Below are positions 36,951 through 43,977 of a stretch of 64,000 nucleotides of DNA, piece after piece (positions within the stretch are counted from its first letter, which is position 1; each line of letters begins with the position of its first letter). The translations under genes were made by a program, and so were the position numbers. Source of the DNA: Streptomyces sp. NBC_00557 (GTDB taxonomy: Bacteria > Actinomycetota > Actinomycetes > Streptomycetales > Streptomycetaceae); NCBI RefSeq assembly GCF_036345995.1, contig NZ_CP107796.1:3658001-3722000 (forward strand), written 5' to 3'. The notes beneath the pieces were generated by a model. That model was not told the origin of the DNA, made no database searches, and was given only the letters and a program-made list of their open reading frames with translations.

Positions 36951-37430
36951 CTAGCCGAGTCGCTCCAGCGTCTGCCCCAGAGCGGGAAGGACATGCCCCC
37001 GCCACCCCCCGTCCATGATCTTCCGCGCCATCAGCTGAGCCGGATCGTCCGGATCGAAACCTTCGTGCACCAGGAAAAGACGCGTTCCACGCCCTTCCTG
37101 TTCCAGGGTCCAGGTGATGGTCCACTCCGCGGGGTTGGCCGGATCGGCGTCGGCCCAGCGGACGGACAGCATCCGCTCGATGTCGTAGGCCAGCACCCGC
37201 ACCTCGACGACCCCGGAGAAGCGAGTGCTGGGACGCGGGACTGACGTCATCCGGTACCGGTGGCCCACCTGGAGCCGGAAGCCCTCGGCGCCGGGCATCT
37301 GCCACTGCGCCAGCAGTCGGGGGTCGGTCAGGGCGCGCCAGACCTTGGCGGGCGGGTGCGGGAAGAACTGGTCGACGCGGATGGTGGTCAGGTCGTCCGC
37401 GTCCTGCTCACTGCCGGGTTCGGTGCTCAT
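36951..37430 (-). CDS. SRPBCC/AHSA1-type ligand-binding protein
   Basis: START/Bet v1-like protein of 159 residues of the AHSA1 group: IRVDQFFPHPPAKVWRALTD, LLAQWQMPGA, and WTITWTLEQEGRGTRLFLVHEGF. It is the last gene of the VOC-ArsR-SRPBCC operon, a common pairing in which the ArsR regulator and a SRPBCC protein are co-transcribed. I chose the ATG at 37430 (MSTEPGSEQ). A 27-base duplication creates a second in-frame start at 37469 (MAGHEHRTGSEP), which would overlap the arsR end, so the start is uncertain. Confidence 0.87.
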   Translation of the reverse strand: MSTEPGSEQDADDLTTIRVDQFFPHPPAKVWRALTDPRLLAQWQMPGAEGFRLQVGHRYRMTSVPRPSTRFSGVVEVRVLAYDIERMLSVRWADADPANPAEWTITWTLEQEGRGTRLFLVHEGFDPDDPAQLMARKIMDGGWRGHVLPALGQTLERLG

Positions 37431-37461
37431 GAGTGGCTCACTGCCGGTTCGGTGCTCATGA
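37406..37461. repeat. Tandem 27/26-base duplication at the ArsR-SRPBCC junction
   Basis: 37406-37432 and 37436-37461 are identical except for one missing G in the second copy. The repeat contains the start region of the SRPBCC gene. In the upstream copy the ATG overlaps the arsR TGA, but the one-base deletion makes that frame stop after ten codons (MSTEPAVSHS). Confidence 0.85.
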
Positions 37462-37803
37462 CCGGCCATCGTCGGGCAGCCGGTCGAGCAGCTCGCCGAG
37501 GTCCTTCAGCCGGTCGCGCCAGAACCGCTCGTACGGGTGGAGCCACTCCTGCACCTCGGCGAGGGGGGCGGCCTGGAGCCGGTAGATACGCTGCCGGCCG
37601 GAGCGCTGCTCGGAGACCAGGCCGGCCTCCCTCAGCACCCTGAGGTGTTCCGACAGGCTCGGGCGGCGCATGTCGAAGTGGTCGGCCAGGGCCTGGACGG
37701 GCTGCGGCCCGCGCTCGCGCAGCAGCCGCAGCACCTCGCGGCGGGTGGCGTTGGCGAGCGCGGCGAAGACGCGGTCCTCGGCGGCGGTACCCGTCCCGTT
37801 CAT
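37456..37803 (-). CDS. ArsR-family winged-helix regulator
   Basis: Repressor of 115 residues. The winged helix contains ALANATRREVLRLLRERG, QALADHFDMRRPSLSEHLRVLREAGLV and the wing RSGRQRIYRLQ. No cysteine metal site is present, so it belongs to the metal-independent ArsR group that travels with SRPBCC genes. It is the second gene of the operon, 7 bases after the VOC gene, and probably represses the promoter at 38192-38221. Confidence 0.92.
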   Translation of the reverse strand: MNGTGTAAEDRVFAALANATRREVLRLLRERGPQPVQALADHFDMRRPSLSEHLRVLREAGLVSEQRSGRQRIYRLQAAPLAEVQEWLHPYERFWRDRLKDLGELLDRLPDDGRS

Positions 37804-37810
37804 GGAGCGG

Positions 37811-38185
37811 TCAGAAGCCTTCCTTCTCCGTCAGCAGCATCAGACCGTTGCCGTCGGGATCCGCGAAGGAGGCCATCCGCCCCCAGGGCATGTCGTCCGG
37901 CCCCTGCACGGGGATCCCGGCCGCGGTCAGCCGCGCGCAGTCCGCGTCGACGTCGGTCGTCACCAACATGATCCCGCGCGCGGACCCGGGCTCGAAACCG
38001 CCCATGCCGGGCCCGGAGAGCGTGAAGACGGTCTGTGCGCCCTCGGGGGCCACCTGGAGCCAGCGGCCCTGGGGCATGTCCCGGTCGGCGGTGACCTGGA
38101 AACCGAGGACGTCCCGGTAGAAGCGCAGGGCGCGGTCCTGGTCGGAGACGGGGAGGGTGACGAATGAGGCGTGTGTGATGGTCAT
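37811..38185 (-). CDS. VOC-fold (glyoxalase/dioxygenase-like) protein
   Basis: Protein of 124 residues with the paired beta-alpha-beta VOC fold: VTLPVSDQDRALRFYRDVLGF, then MLVTTDVDADCARLTAAGI and FADPDGNGLMLLTEK. Members include glyoxalases, antibiotic-binding proteins and dioxygenases; the activity here is unknown. First gene of the operon. The ATG at 38185 lies only 6 bases after the -10 box, so the mRNA probably has no leader. Confidence 0.9.
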   Translation of the reverse strand: MTITHASFVTLPVSDQDRALRFYRDVLGFQVTADRDMPQGRWLQVAPEGAQTVFTLSGPGMGGFEPGSARGIMLVTTDVDADCARLTAAGIPVQGPDDMPWGRMASFADPDGNGLMLLTEKEGF

Positions 38186-38191
38186 GGGTCG

Positions 38192-38240
38192 AGGATAGGT
38201 AGGAAGAATCCTACGCGTCAAACGTAGGGGGATTCCTACG
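38192..38240 (-). promoter_or_regulatory. Leaderless promoter with two ArsR-type operators
   Basis: On the minus strand the -35 TTGACG (38221-38216) and -10 TATCCT (38197-38192) are 18 bases apart, and the ATG follows after 6 bases. The palindrome GTAGGA-AGAA-TCCTAC (38199-38214) fills the spacer. A second, CGTAGG-GGGATT-CCTACG (38223-38240), lies just upstream of the -35. The two are 25 bases apart centre to centre. The layout indicates repression, probably by the ArsR protein of the operon. Confidence 0.75.
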
Positions 38241-38271
38241 TATGGGGGTTGAGCTGGGGAGGGAGCCGCGG

Positions 38272-38388
38272 GTGGCATGGCTGTCTCGGGGGGCGGCATG
38301 GCCGTCTCGTGGTGGCATGGCCTTTTCGGGGCTGCATGGCCATCTCGGGGTGGCGTGGCCGTCTCGGGGGCATGGCCGTCTCGGGGGC
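38272..38388. repeat. Six degenerate GGCATGGCCGTCTCGG repeats in a noncoding gap
   Basis: The 511-base gap 38186-38696 has no supported gene. After the operators it contains six copies of a roughly 16-base unit with variable spacing (first at 38274, last ending near 38383). A second block (about 38436-38545) repeats GGCCCGGGAGTyTGGCT and GGCTCGGC. The promoter of the lipoprotein gene should lie near 38600-38690. Confidence 0.7.
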
Positions 38389-38696
38389 CGTGCTTGTGGT
38401 GGTCTGCTGTGGTGGGCTGCGGCGGGAGCAGGTGGGCGGCTCGGTGGCCCGGGAGTCTGGCTGGGCGGCTCGGCCGACTCGGCGGGCCGGGAGTTTGGCT
38501 CGGCGGCCCGGGAGTTCGGCTCGGCGGCTGGGTCGGCTGGAAGTCTGGCTGGGCCCGCGGCATGGGCTTGCGGCGGGCTTTACGGTGCTCTCAACCGATT
38601 CCTGTCCTGTGTTCGGAGGTCCTCCGGTAACTGCTGGTAGCTTGCTGCGAGCCGTCCGGGCGAGGACGGCCGGCCGCTACAGCTTGGGAGCTTTCG

Positions 38697-39290
38697 GTGA
38701 CTTCTGCGACTGCTGCGACTGGCACAACCGGCATGGCTGACGCACCCGGTTCCGCCGCCTCCGTCGGTTCAGGCGGGTCCGCCGGAACCGCTCGCTCGGC
38801 GACGGCGCGGACCGCGGCACTGGCCGTGGGCTTGGTGGGCGCGCTCGCCGCACTGACCGCATGCAGCGGAGGAGGGGACGGCGGCGACAAGACCGCCGGC
38901 TCCACGACGCCGAGCGCAACCGCCACGGCCTCTGCCTCCTCGGGAGCGGGCTCCGGAACCGCGACCGGAGCCGCCGGCAAGCTCGAGGGCAGCTGGATCA
39001 CCACCAGCGGCGGCAAGATCGTGGCGCTGGTGGTCACCGGGAACAAGGCCGGCCTCTTCGTGACCGGCCGGAAGGCCTGGTGCCAGGGGTCCGCCGGCCC
39101 GCAGGCAGGGACCCAGACGATCCGTCTGAGCTGCCCCGACGGCAACAAGGACCGGACCACCGGCACGGTCGACTCGGTCGACGCCAAGAGCATGACGGTG
39201 AACTGGTCGGGCGCGGTCGGCAAGGAGACGTACACCAGGGCGGAGGGCGGCAAGCTGCCTTCGGCGCTGCCGACCAAGGCGAAGGGGTGA
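38697..39290 (+). CDS. Putative lipoprotein of unknown function
   Basis: Protein of 197 residues. A long Ala/Ser/Gly-rich N-terminus leads to a hydrophobic stretch and the lipobox LTAC-S near residue 55. A Ser/Thr/Ala-rich linker follows, then a small domain (residues 90-195) with LEGSWITTSGGKIVALVVTGNKAGLFVTG and two cysteines (WCQG, LSCPDG) that may form a disulfide. The GTG at 38697 follows GGGAG by 6-7 bases. I do not recognise the family; the domain looks like a small beta-barrel. Confidence 0.75.
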   Translation: MTSATAATGTTGMADAPGSAASVGSGGSAGTARSATARTAALAVGLVGALAALTACSGGGDGGDKTAGSTTPSATATASASSGAGSGTATGAAGKLEGSWITTSGGKIVALVVTGNKAGLFVTGRKAWCQGSAGPQAGTQTIRLSCPDGNKDRTTGTVDSVDAKSMTVNWSGAVGKETYTRAEGGKLPSALPTKAKG

Positions 39291-39465
39291 CCGTGGGCGG
39301 TGGACGAGTGCGGTGCCCGCGTGAGGGCGTCAGCCGGGTGAACCGGTGTGAGCCGAGTGAGGCGTTCCACCTGAAGCGGTGATTCCTCCGGGGGTGGGCG
39401 AACGGCGCCGCGGCGCAGACGCCATGATGCAGGGGCACCGTCACAACCTCGATGGGACCTGCCTC

Positions 39466-39981
39466 ATGCGCGCCATTCCGCTCACCGTCACGGCCCTCGC
39501 CGCCGCCCTGCTGCTGACCGCCTGCAACGGCGGTGGGAGCAAGAGCGGCAACAAGAACAGTTCCGCCTGCGAGATCGGCGGGGTGTCCGTGCAGATCGGC
39601 TCGGCGAGCGTGGCGCCGAAGGCCGGCGACACGGGCGAAGTTCCGGTCAGCATCACCAACCAGAGCAAGCCGTGCACCCTGGACCACTTCGCGAACATCA
39701 CCCTGACCGCCGGCGACACCAAGGCGGACGTACCGGCGCTCAAGGGGGCGAAGGCCCAGAGGCTGAAGCTCGCCAAGGGCGACTCGGCGTCCTTCACCAT
39801 CGCGTATGTGCGCGGCGCGGCGGGTGACAAGAACGCCCTGGATGCCAGGACCGTGAAGATCACCCTGCCCGGCACCACCGCCTCCCGGAGCTTCCCCTGG
39901 TCGTACGGCCCCGTCGCCGTCCAGTCCGGCGGAAGCCGCCCGAACGCCTCCGTGACCGCCTTCCAGCAGGTCGGCGACTGA
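39466..39981 (+). CDS. DUF4232-type lipoprotein
   Basis: Exported protein of 171 residues. The signal peptide MRAIPLTVTALAAALLLTAC ends in a lipobox cysteine. A glycine/asparagine linker leads to a domain with SVQIGSASVAPKAGDTGEVPVSITNQ, CTLDHFANITL and a final beta-rich half resembling DUF4232. The ATG at 39466 gives a compact signal peptide; an ATG at 39424 would add a polar stretch before it. Function unknown. The gap to the previous gene (175 bases) shows nothing distinctive. Confidence 0.8.
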   Translation: MRAIPLTVTALAAALLLTACNGGGSKSGNKNSSACEIGGVSVQIGSASVAPKAGDTGEVPVSITNQSKPCTLDHFANITLTAGDTKADVPALKGAKAQRLKLAKGDSASFTIAYVRGAAGDKNALDARTVKITLPGTTASRSFPWSYGPVAVQSGGSRPNASVTAFQQVGD

Positions 39982-40106
39982 GTGCCACGCGGTCGCCGGG
40001 GCACGGCCCGGGGTGCCGGCTCCGGACCGTCGCGCCGGGCTGAGGCGTCGTCCTGAGGTGCCGTCGCCTCGGCCCTGCGCCGGAGGCGATCCCCGGCCGG
40101 AGACCG

Positions 40107-41216
40107 TCACTCCAGACGGCGGTGGGCCCTGACCTGCGCGCGGTCCGCCGCTCGGGCGCCCTCCGTCCACCCGGCCGCGTCGCTCACCCCGCGCAGCCGG
40201 GTCGTGGTGGTCTCCGGGAACATGCGCTCCAGCCGGTCCGTCACGGCTGTCTGTCTCGTGGCGAGGACCGGCAGCAGGTCCCGGCCGACCTGCGTCTCGG
40301 CGGCGGCCGCGAGCCGGTCGCCGACGCGATGGGCGTAGGCGGCCAGGAACGACTGCCGGAACGTCTTGGTCCGCTTCCGCCCGCCGGCTCTCTGGGCGGC
40401 CTCCGCCTTGGTCATCGCGTGCGTGGCCTGCACAAGCAGCGAGGTGTAGAGCAGTTCGACCGCTTCCAGGTCCGCCTCGAATCCGACGACCGTGGAGAAG
40501 CCGAGCGGTTCGTTCCACACCGCGCGGCAGTTGTTCGCGCCGGCCACGGCGTCGAGCAGGATCGCCTTGGCCTGTTCGTACGGCGGCTCGACGCCGATGC
40601 GGCAGGCGCCGGGCGCGTCCGGGGCGGGCGCCTCGGCGGCGAGCAGCGCCTCGTCGACGCTGTGCCGCGCCATCAGCTCCTGCGCCTTCGCGCTGAGCGC
40701 CTCCGCCTCCTCCGGATACCCTGTCGCCTCGGCCTTGGCGAGCAGCGCGCGGATCCGGGCGAGCATGCGGGAGGCGGTGGGGCCGGGGGCGCGGCGGGGC
40801 TCCTCCTCCAGGGGCTCCAGGGCCGGCAGCCGCAGCAGCAGCCGGTACAGCTCCAGCGTGATCGTGGCCTGCGAGAAGCGGTCCGGCTCGCGGGCCGGGC
40901 CCTCGGGCAGCTCCGCCAGCTGGGCGGCCCAGCGGCGCCCGCGCGGGCGGTCCCGCCCGGCCTGCGCGCGGATCAGCGCGGCGGCCAGGCGCACGTGCGC
41001 GTCCGTGAGCTCGCGCCGCACGAGCCGTACGACATCGGCGGGCTGCCAACCGCGCCGCCAGGCCGTCGCCACGAACTCCTCGCCCCGCCGCGCGAGTTCG
41101 GCGTCCGCGGCGGTGTCGGCGGCGAGCAGCGAGGCGCCCGTGTCGAGGCCGGTGTCGGTGTCGTCGTAGAGAGCGGCCCGAAACGCCCTCTCGACCGTGC
41201 TGGCAGTCCTGGTCAC
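40107..41216 (-). CDS. DUF2786-domain protein
   Basis: Cytoplasmic protein of about 369 residues. The DUF2786 motif is near residue 150: ASRMLARIRALLAKAEATGYPEEAEALSAKAQELMARHSVD. A longer C-terminal region continues with ANNCRAVWNEPLGFSTVVGFEADLEAVELLYTSLLVQATHAM and RTKTFRQSFLAAYAHRVGDRL, typical of phage- and actinomycete-type members. Function unknown. The GTG at 41216 is favoured: upstream in-frame sequence is low complexity and contains the DnaA-box-like pair. Confidence 0.82.
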   Translation of the reverse strand: MTRTASTVERAFRAALYDDTDTGLDTGASLLAADTAADAELARRGEEFVATAWRRGWQPADVVRLVRRELTDAHVRLAAALIRAQAGRDRPRGRRWAAQLAELPEGPAREPDRFSQATITLELYRLLLRLPALEPLEEEPRRAPGPTASRMLARIRALLAKAEATGYPEEAEALSAKAQELMARHSVDEALLAAEAPAPDAPGACRIGVEPPYEQAKAILLDAVAGANNCRAVWNEPLGFSTVVGFEADLEAVELLYTSLLVQATHAMTKAEAAQRAGGRKRTKTFRQSFLAAYAHRVGDRLAAAAETQVGRDLLPVLATRQTAVTDRLERMFPETTTTRLRGVSDAAGWTEGARAADRAQVRAHRRLE

Positions 41217-41257
41217 ACCGTCGATCGTGCCATGCCCCACCGACAGCGCGCCGAGCG

Positions 41258-41278
41258 TTGTCCACAGGCTGTGGATGA
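41258..41278. promoter_or_regulatory. Facing DnaA boxes upstream of the DUF2786 gene
   Basis: TTGTCCACA (41258-41266), an exact match to the Streptomyces DnaA-box consensus, faces TGTGGATGA (41270-41278) across GGC. It lies 42 bases upstream of the DUF2786 start. The 15-base centre is identical to the element at 800-814. Confidence 0.5.
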
Positions 41279-41325
41279 AGCGTCCGAGGCGGCGGATCCG
41301 ACCCGCGCGGGCGCCCCGCATCGGG

Positions 41326-41402
41326 GCCCGCGCGACGCCGTCGGCCACCATTCCGGAGACCGGCCCCCGCCCGCGCGACGCCGTCGGCCGCCGCTCCGGA
41401 GA
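41326..41402. repeat. 34-base direct repeat, two copies 43 bases apart
   Basis: 41326-41359 and 41369-41402 match at 31 of 34 positions (GCCCGCGCGACGCCGTCGGC at the left of each, CCGGAGA at the right). It lies in the 253-base gap between the DUF2786 and S41 peptidase genes, where no gene is supported. Confidence 0.7.
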
Positions 41403-41469
41403 AACTGGACCCCGCGGGCGTCCGCCAGGGGACCCGGAGCGATAGCCGCCGACGAAGGCGGCCGCGCCG

Positions 41470-42396
41470 TCAGGTCCGGGCCGACGATGCGCCGGCCGCC
41501 AGCTGGAGGGCCCGGTCGAGGGCCGTGTCGGCCGGGCAGGGGACGTCGGGGCGGACGCCGGTGCCCTCCCAGTTGGTGCCGGTGACGGGGTTGATCGAGC
41601 GGCCGACCGGGACCGTGGCCTCCAGGTGCGGGTGTACCTCCCAGCCCTCGCGCGGATGCGCGCCGCCGCGCGTGGTCTCGCCCACGACCACCGCCCGCCC
41701 CAACTGCTGCAGGTCGTAGGCGAGTTCCTCGCCGCCGGAGAAGGTGCGGCGGCTGGTGAGGACATACACCGGCTTGTCCCCGCCGAAGCGGGCGCCCGGC
41801 ACGTGGGGAAGGGTCCAGGACTGCTCGTAGCGGTCACCGGCGCGAAAGTACTGGGTGTTGAGATGGGTCCGCTGGTCCAGGAGGTAGCTGCACGCGAACG
41901 CCACCGCGTCCGGGTCGCCGCCGACCGTGCCCCTGAGGTCCAGGATCAGCGTGCACGCGCGCGTGGCCAGCGTGAACGCCGCCGACAACGGCTCCGCCGA
42001 CCAGGCCAAGGGGAACAGCAGCGGGGTGAGTTCGAGCACCGCGGCCCCGCCGTCCAGGAGCTGCACACGCGGCACTCCGCCCAGGGAAGCCGTGAACGTG
42101 CGGCGGAGTTGGGCCTGGTCGACCGGCCCCTCGCCCTTCTCCAGTGGTTCGGGATGGAATTTCAGGCTCAGATGCCGGTCGCCGTTCTCCGACTGCAGGT
42201 CGGCCGTGACCCGGGTGCCGAGTTCCGCCGGGTCGGCGGTGTCGTACGCCCCCTGGGCCAGCCGGCCGCGCAGCCGGGCCGCGAGCCGGTCCGCCACCTC
42301 GGGGAAGACGTAGTGGTCGAGGACGAGTCGGGCCGTCTCCTCGATGACGGCCTGAACATCGGTGACGGGGGCGGGCGTTGCTGTCGGTGTGGTCAT
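41470..42396 (-). CDS. S41-family peptidase
   Basis: Protein of 308 residues resembling the S41 (tail-specific protease / IRBP-like) family. The N-terminal helical IRBP-type domain has LVLDHYVFPEVADRLAARL. The protease core has LILDLRGTVGGDPDAVAF and the nucleophile serine in TFSGGEELAYDLQ, with a downstream GETTRGGAHP and RPDVPCPADTALDRAL. No signal peptide is visible, so it may act in the cytoplasm. Divergent from a winged-helix regulator with a palindrome between them, which probably controls it. ATG at 42396. Confidence 0.88.
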   Translation of the reverse strand: MTTPTATPAPVTDVQAVIEETARLVLDHYVFPEVADRLAARLRGRLAQGAYDTADPAELGTRVTADLQSENGDRHLSLKFHPEPLEKGEGPVDQAQLRRTFTASLGGVPRVQLLDGGAAVLELTPLLFPLAWSAEPLSAAFTLATRACTLILDLRGTVGGDPDAVAFACSYLLDQRTHLNTQYFRAGDRYEQSWTLPHVPGARFGGDKPVYVLTSRRTFSGGEELAYDLQQLGRAVVVGETTRGGAHPREGWEVHPHLEATVPVGRSINPVTGTNWEGTGVRPDVPCPADTALDRALQLAAGASSART

Positions 42397-42424
42397 GAGC
42401 GAGGAGTAGAGCACCGGGCTTGCC

Positions 42425-42450
42425 AAAGCGTCAAGGAAATTAGACGCTTT
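42425..42450. promoter_or_regulatory. Palindromic operator between the S41 peptidase and its regulator
   Basis: AAAGCGTC (42425-42432) and GACGCTTT (42443-42450) are perfect inverted repeats separated by 10 bases, in the 59-base divergent gap. The regulator ATG follows 5 bases later. Likely bound by the winged-helix protein encoded to the right. Confidence 0.65.
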
Positions 42451-42455
42451 ACGCC

Positions 42456-42983
42456 ATGACCGGACCCGAGCCACCCGAGAACGGCGCCGACGGCGTGCTG
42501 GACATCTCCACGCCCGAGCAGTTCGCCGCGCTCGCCCACCCGCTGCGCCAGCGCCTGCTCTTCGCACTGACCCATGAAGCCGCCACGATCAGCCAGTTGG
42601 CGGTGCGCCTCGGCGTGGCCAAGGGCAGCGTGGCGCACCACCTGAAGACGCTGCACGCGGCGGGGCTGGTGCGTATCACGCAGACCCGCAAGGTCCGGGG
42701 CGGCACCGAGCAGTACTACCGGCGGACCGCGCGCCGGCTGAGGATCGCCGAGCCGCGCGCGGCCGACCGGGCGGCTCTGTTGAACGCCGTCGCCCAGGAG
42801 GTCGAGCGCTCCCCCGACGACCACCTGCTGAGCCTGCGCCACCTGCGCCTGAGCCCCGAACGGGCCCGGAGGTTGCGCGAGACGCTGGCCGAGCTGGTGG
42901 ACGAGGCGGAGGAGGACGGCGCCGACCAGCCGGTGCACGGCGTGCTGGTGGTGATGTACGAACAGGAGCGGGAACGGCCCTGA
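42456..42983 (+). CDS. ArsR-like winged-helix transcriptional regulator
   Basis: Protein of 175 residues. The HTH_20/ArsR-type domain lies at residues 17-85: EQFAALAHPLRQRLLFALTHE, SQLAVRLGVAKGSVAHHLKTLHAAGLV, and the wing RGGTEQYYRRT. The C-terminal helices form a dimerisation or effector region (LRLSPERARRLRETLAELVDEAEED). Divergent from the S41 peptidase gene, which is its likely target. The ATG at 42456 is very close to the operator. Confidence 0.88.
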   Translation: MTGPEPPENGADGVLDISTPEQFAALAHPLRQRLLFALTHEAATISQLAVRLGVAKGSVAHHLKTLHAAGLVRITQTRKVRGGTEQYYRRTARRLRIAEPRAADRAALLNAVAQEVERSPDDHLLSLRHLRLSPERARRLRETLAELVDEAEEDGADQPVHGVLVVMYEQERERP

Positions 42984-43110
42984 GCCGACGAGGGACTGCT
43001 CTCCGGGAAGCTCGCCTCACTGCTGCGGCGCAACCGCCGGGTGGCCCGGGGTCTGGACCACTTCGGGGGGACGGTGTTCGCCGGGCTCGCGGTGCGCGCG
43101 ACATGTCAAC
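42984..43110 (+). pseudogene. Remnant of the C-terminus of a LysE/RhtB-type exporter
   Basis: Directly after the regulator stop codon the same frame continues with LLSGKLASLLRRNRRVARGL and then DHFGGTVFAGLAVR. The LRR..RVxRxLDxxxGTVFxGLxVRL pattern is the usual end of LysE-family exporters. Only about 40 residues remain, with no start and no membrane helices upstream, so this is a decayed fragment whose original gene was probably controlled by the neighbouring regulator. Recognition is by eye. Confidence 0.5.
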
Positions 43111-43147
43111 CATCGGTTGACAGCCATGGGGGCGCAACCTACGGTTG
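43104..43147 (+). promoter_or_regulatory. Leaderless promoter covered by two TCAACC/GGTTGA palindromes
   Basis: The -35 TTGACA (43117-43122) and -10 TACGGT (43140-43145) are 17 bases apart. Transcription should start at or next to the ATG at 43152, and no ribosome site is present. TGTCAACC-ATC-GGTTGACA (43104-43122) is a perfect palindrome that includes the -35. CAACC-TAC-GGTTG (43135-43147) repeats its core over the -10. The two centres are 28 bases apart. The arrangement implies tight autoregulation. Confidence 0.75.
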
Positions 43148-43151
43148 ACAC

Positions 43152-43916
43152 ATGGCGACCAACCCGAACATCACGGCATCCGTACGCCTCGACGACCTCA
43201 TCGAGGCCATCAAGAAGGCCCACAACGAACCCCTCGAGCAGCTCCAGGACGCGGTGATCGCCGCCGATCACCTCGGTGACGTGGCCGACCACCTGATCGG
43301 CCACTTCGTGGACCAGGCACGGCGCTCCGGCGCGTCCTGGACGGAGATCGGCCGGAGCATGGGCGTCACCCGGCAGGCGGCGCAGAAGCGGTTCGTGCCC
43401 AAGGAGTCCGCCGGCCTCGGCCCCGAGGACTTCAGCCGGTACACCCCGCGCGCGCGGAACGTGGTCATCGCCGCGCACAACGAAGCGGTGGCGGCTCGCA
43501 ACACCGAGGGCCGGCCCGAGCACCTGGTCCTCGGACTGCTCGCCGAACCGGACGGCCTGGCCGCGAAGGCGATCACCGCTCAGGGCGTGCTCCTCGACTC
43601 CGTACGGCAGGCCGCGACCGCCGCGCTCCCGCCCGCCGCGGAGAAGGCCCCGGACCTCGTCCCCTACGGCCCCGACGCCAAGAAAGCCCTGGAACTCACC
43701 TTCCGCGAGGCCCTGCGGCTCGGCCACAACTACATCGGCACCGAGCACATCCTGCTGGCGCTCCTGGAGCAGGAGAACGGCGAGGGCGTCCTCAGCGGCC
43801 TCGGCATCACCAAGGCCGCGACCGAGGAGCACATCGCCGAGATGCTGTCGCTGCTGCTGGAGCAGACGAAGGCGGCGACGGGGAAGGAGGCCGGACCGAC
43901 CTCCTCCGAAAAGTGA
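43152..43916 (+). CDS. HTH plus Clp N-terminal domain protein (ClpC2-like)
   Basis: Protein of 254 residues. The N-terminal part (1-85) contains a helix-turn-helix-like stretch SWTEIGRSMGVTRQAAQKRF. Residues 95-245 form a Clp-N domain with its two repeats: FSRYTPRARNVVIAAHNEAV, RPEHLVLGLLAEPDGLAAKA, then ALELTFREALRLGHNYIGTEHILLALLEQENG. It has no AAA+ ATPase module. The architecture matches mycobacterial ClpC2, which binds ClpC1-targeting cyclic peptides (cyclomarin class) and represses its own promoter. Twin palindromes cover the promoter here. A role as an antibiotic or substrate sensor is inferred. Confidence 0.87.
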   Translation: MATNPNITASVRLDDLIEAIKKAHNEPLEQLQDAVIAADHLGDVADHLIGHFVDQARRSGASWTEIGRSMGVTRQAAQKRFVPKESAGLGPEDFSRYTPRARNVVIAAHNEAVAARNTEGRPEHLVLGLLAEPDGLAAKAITAQGVLLDSVRQAATAALPPAAEKAPDLVPYGPDAKKALELTFREALRLGHNYIGTEHILLALLEQENGEGVLSGLGITKAATEEHIAEMLSLLLEQTKAATGKEAGPTSSEK

Positions 43917-43977
43917 GACAGCGGACTGAAACCGCAGGTCGGAGCGATTGTCAGACCCGGCTGCCACACTCGCAGTC

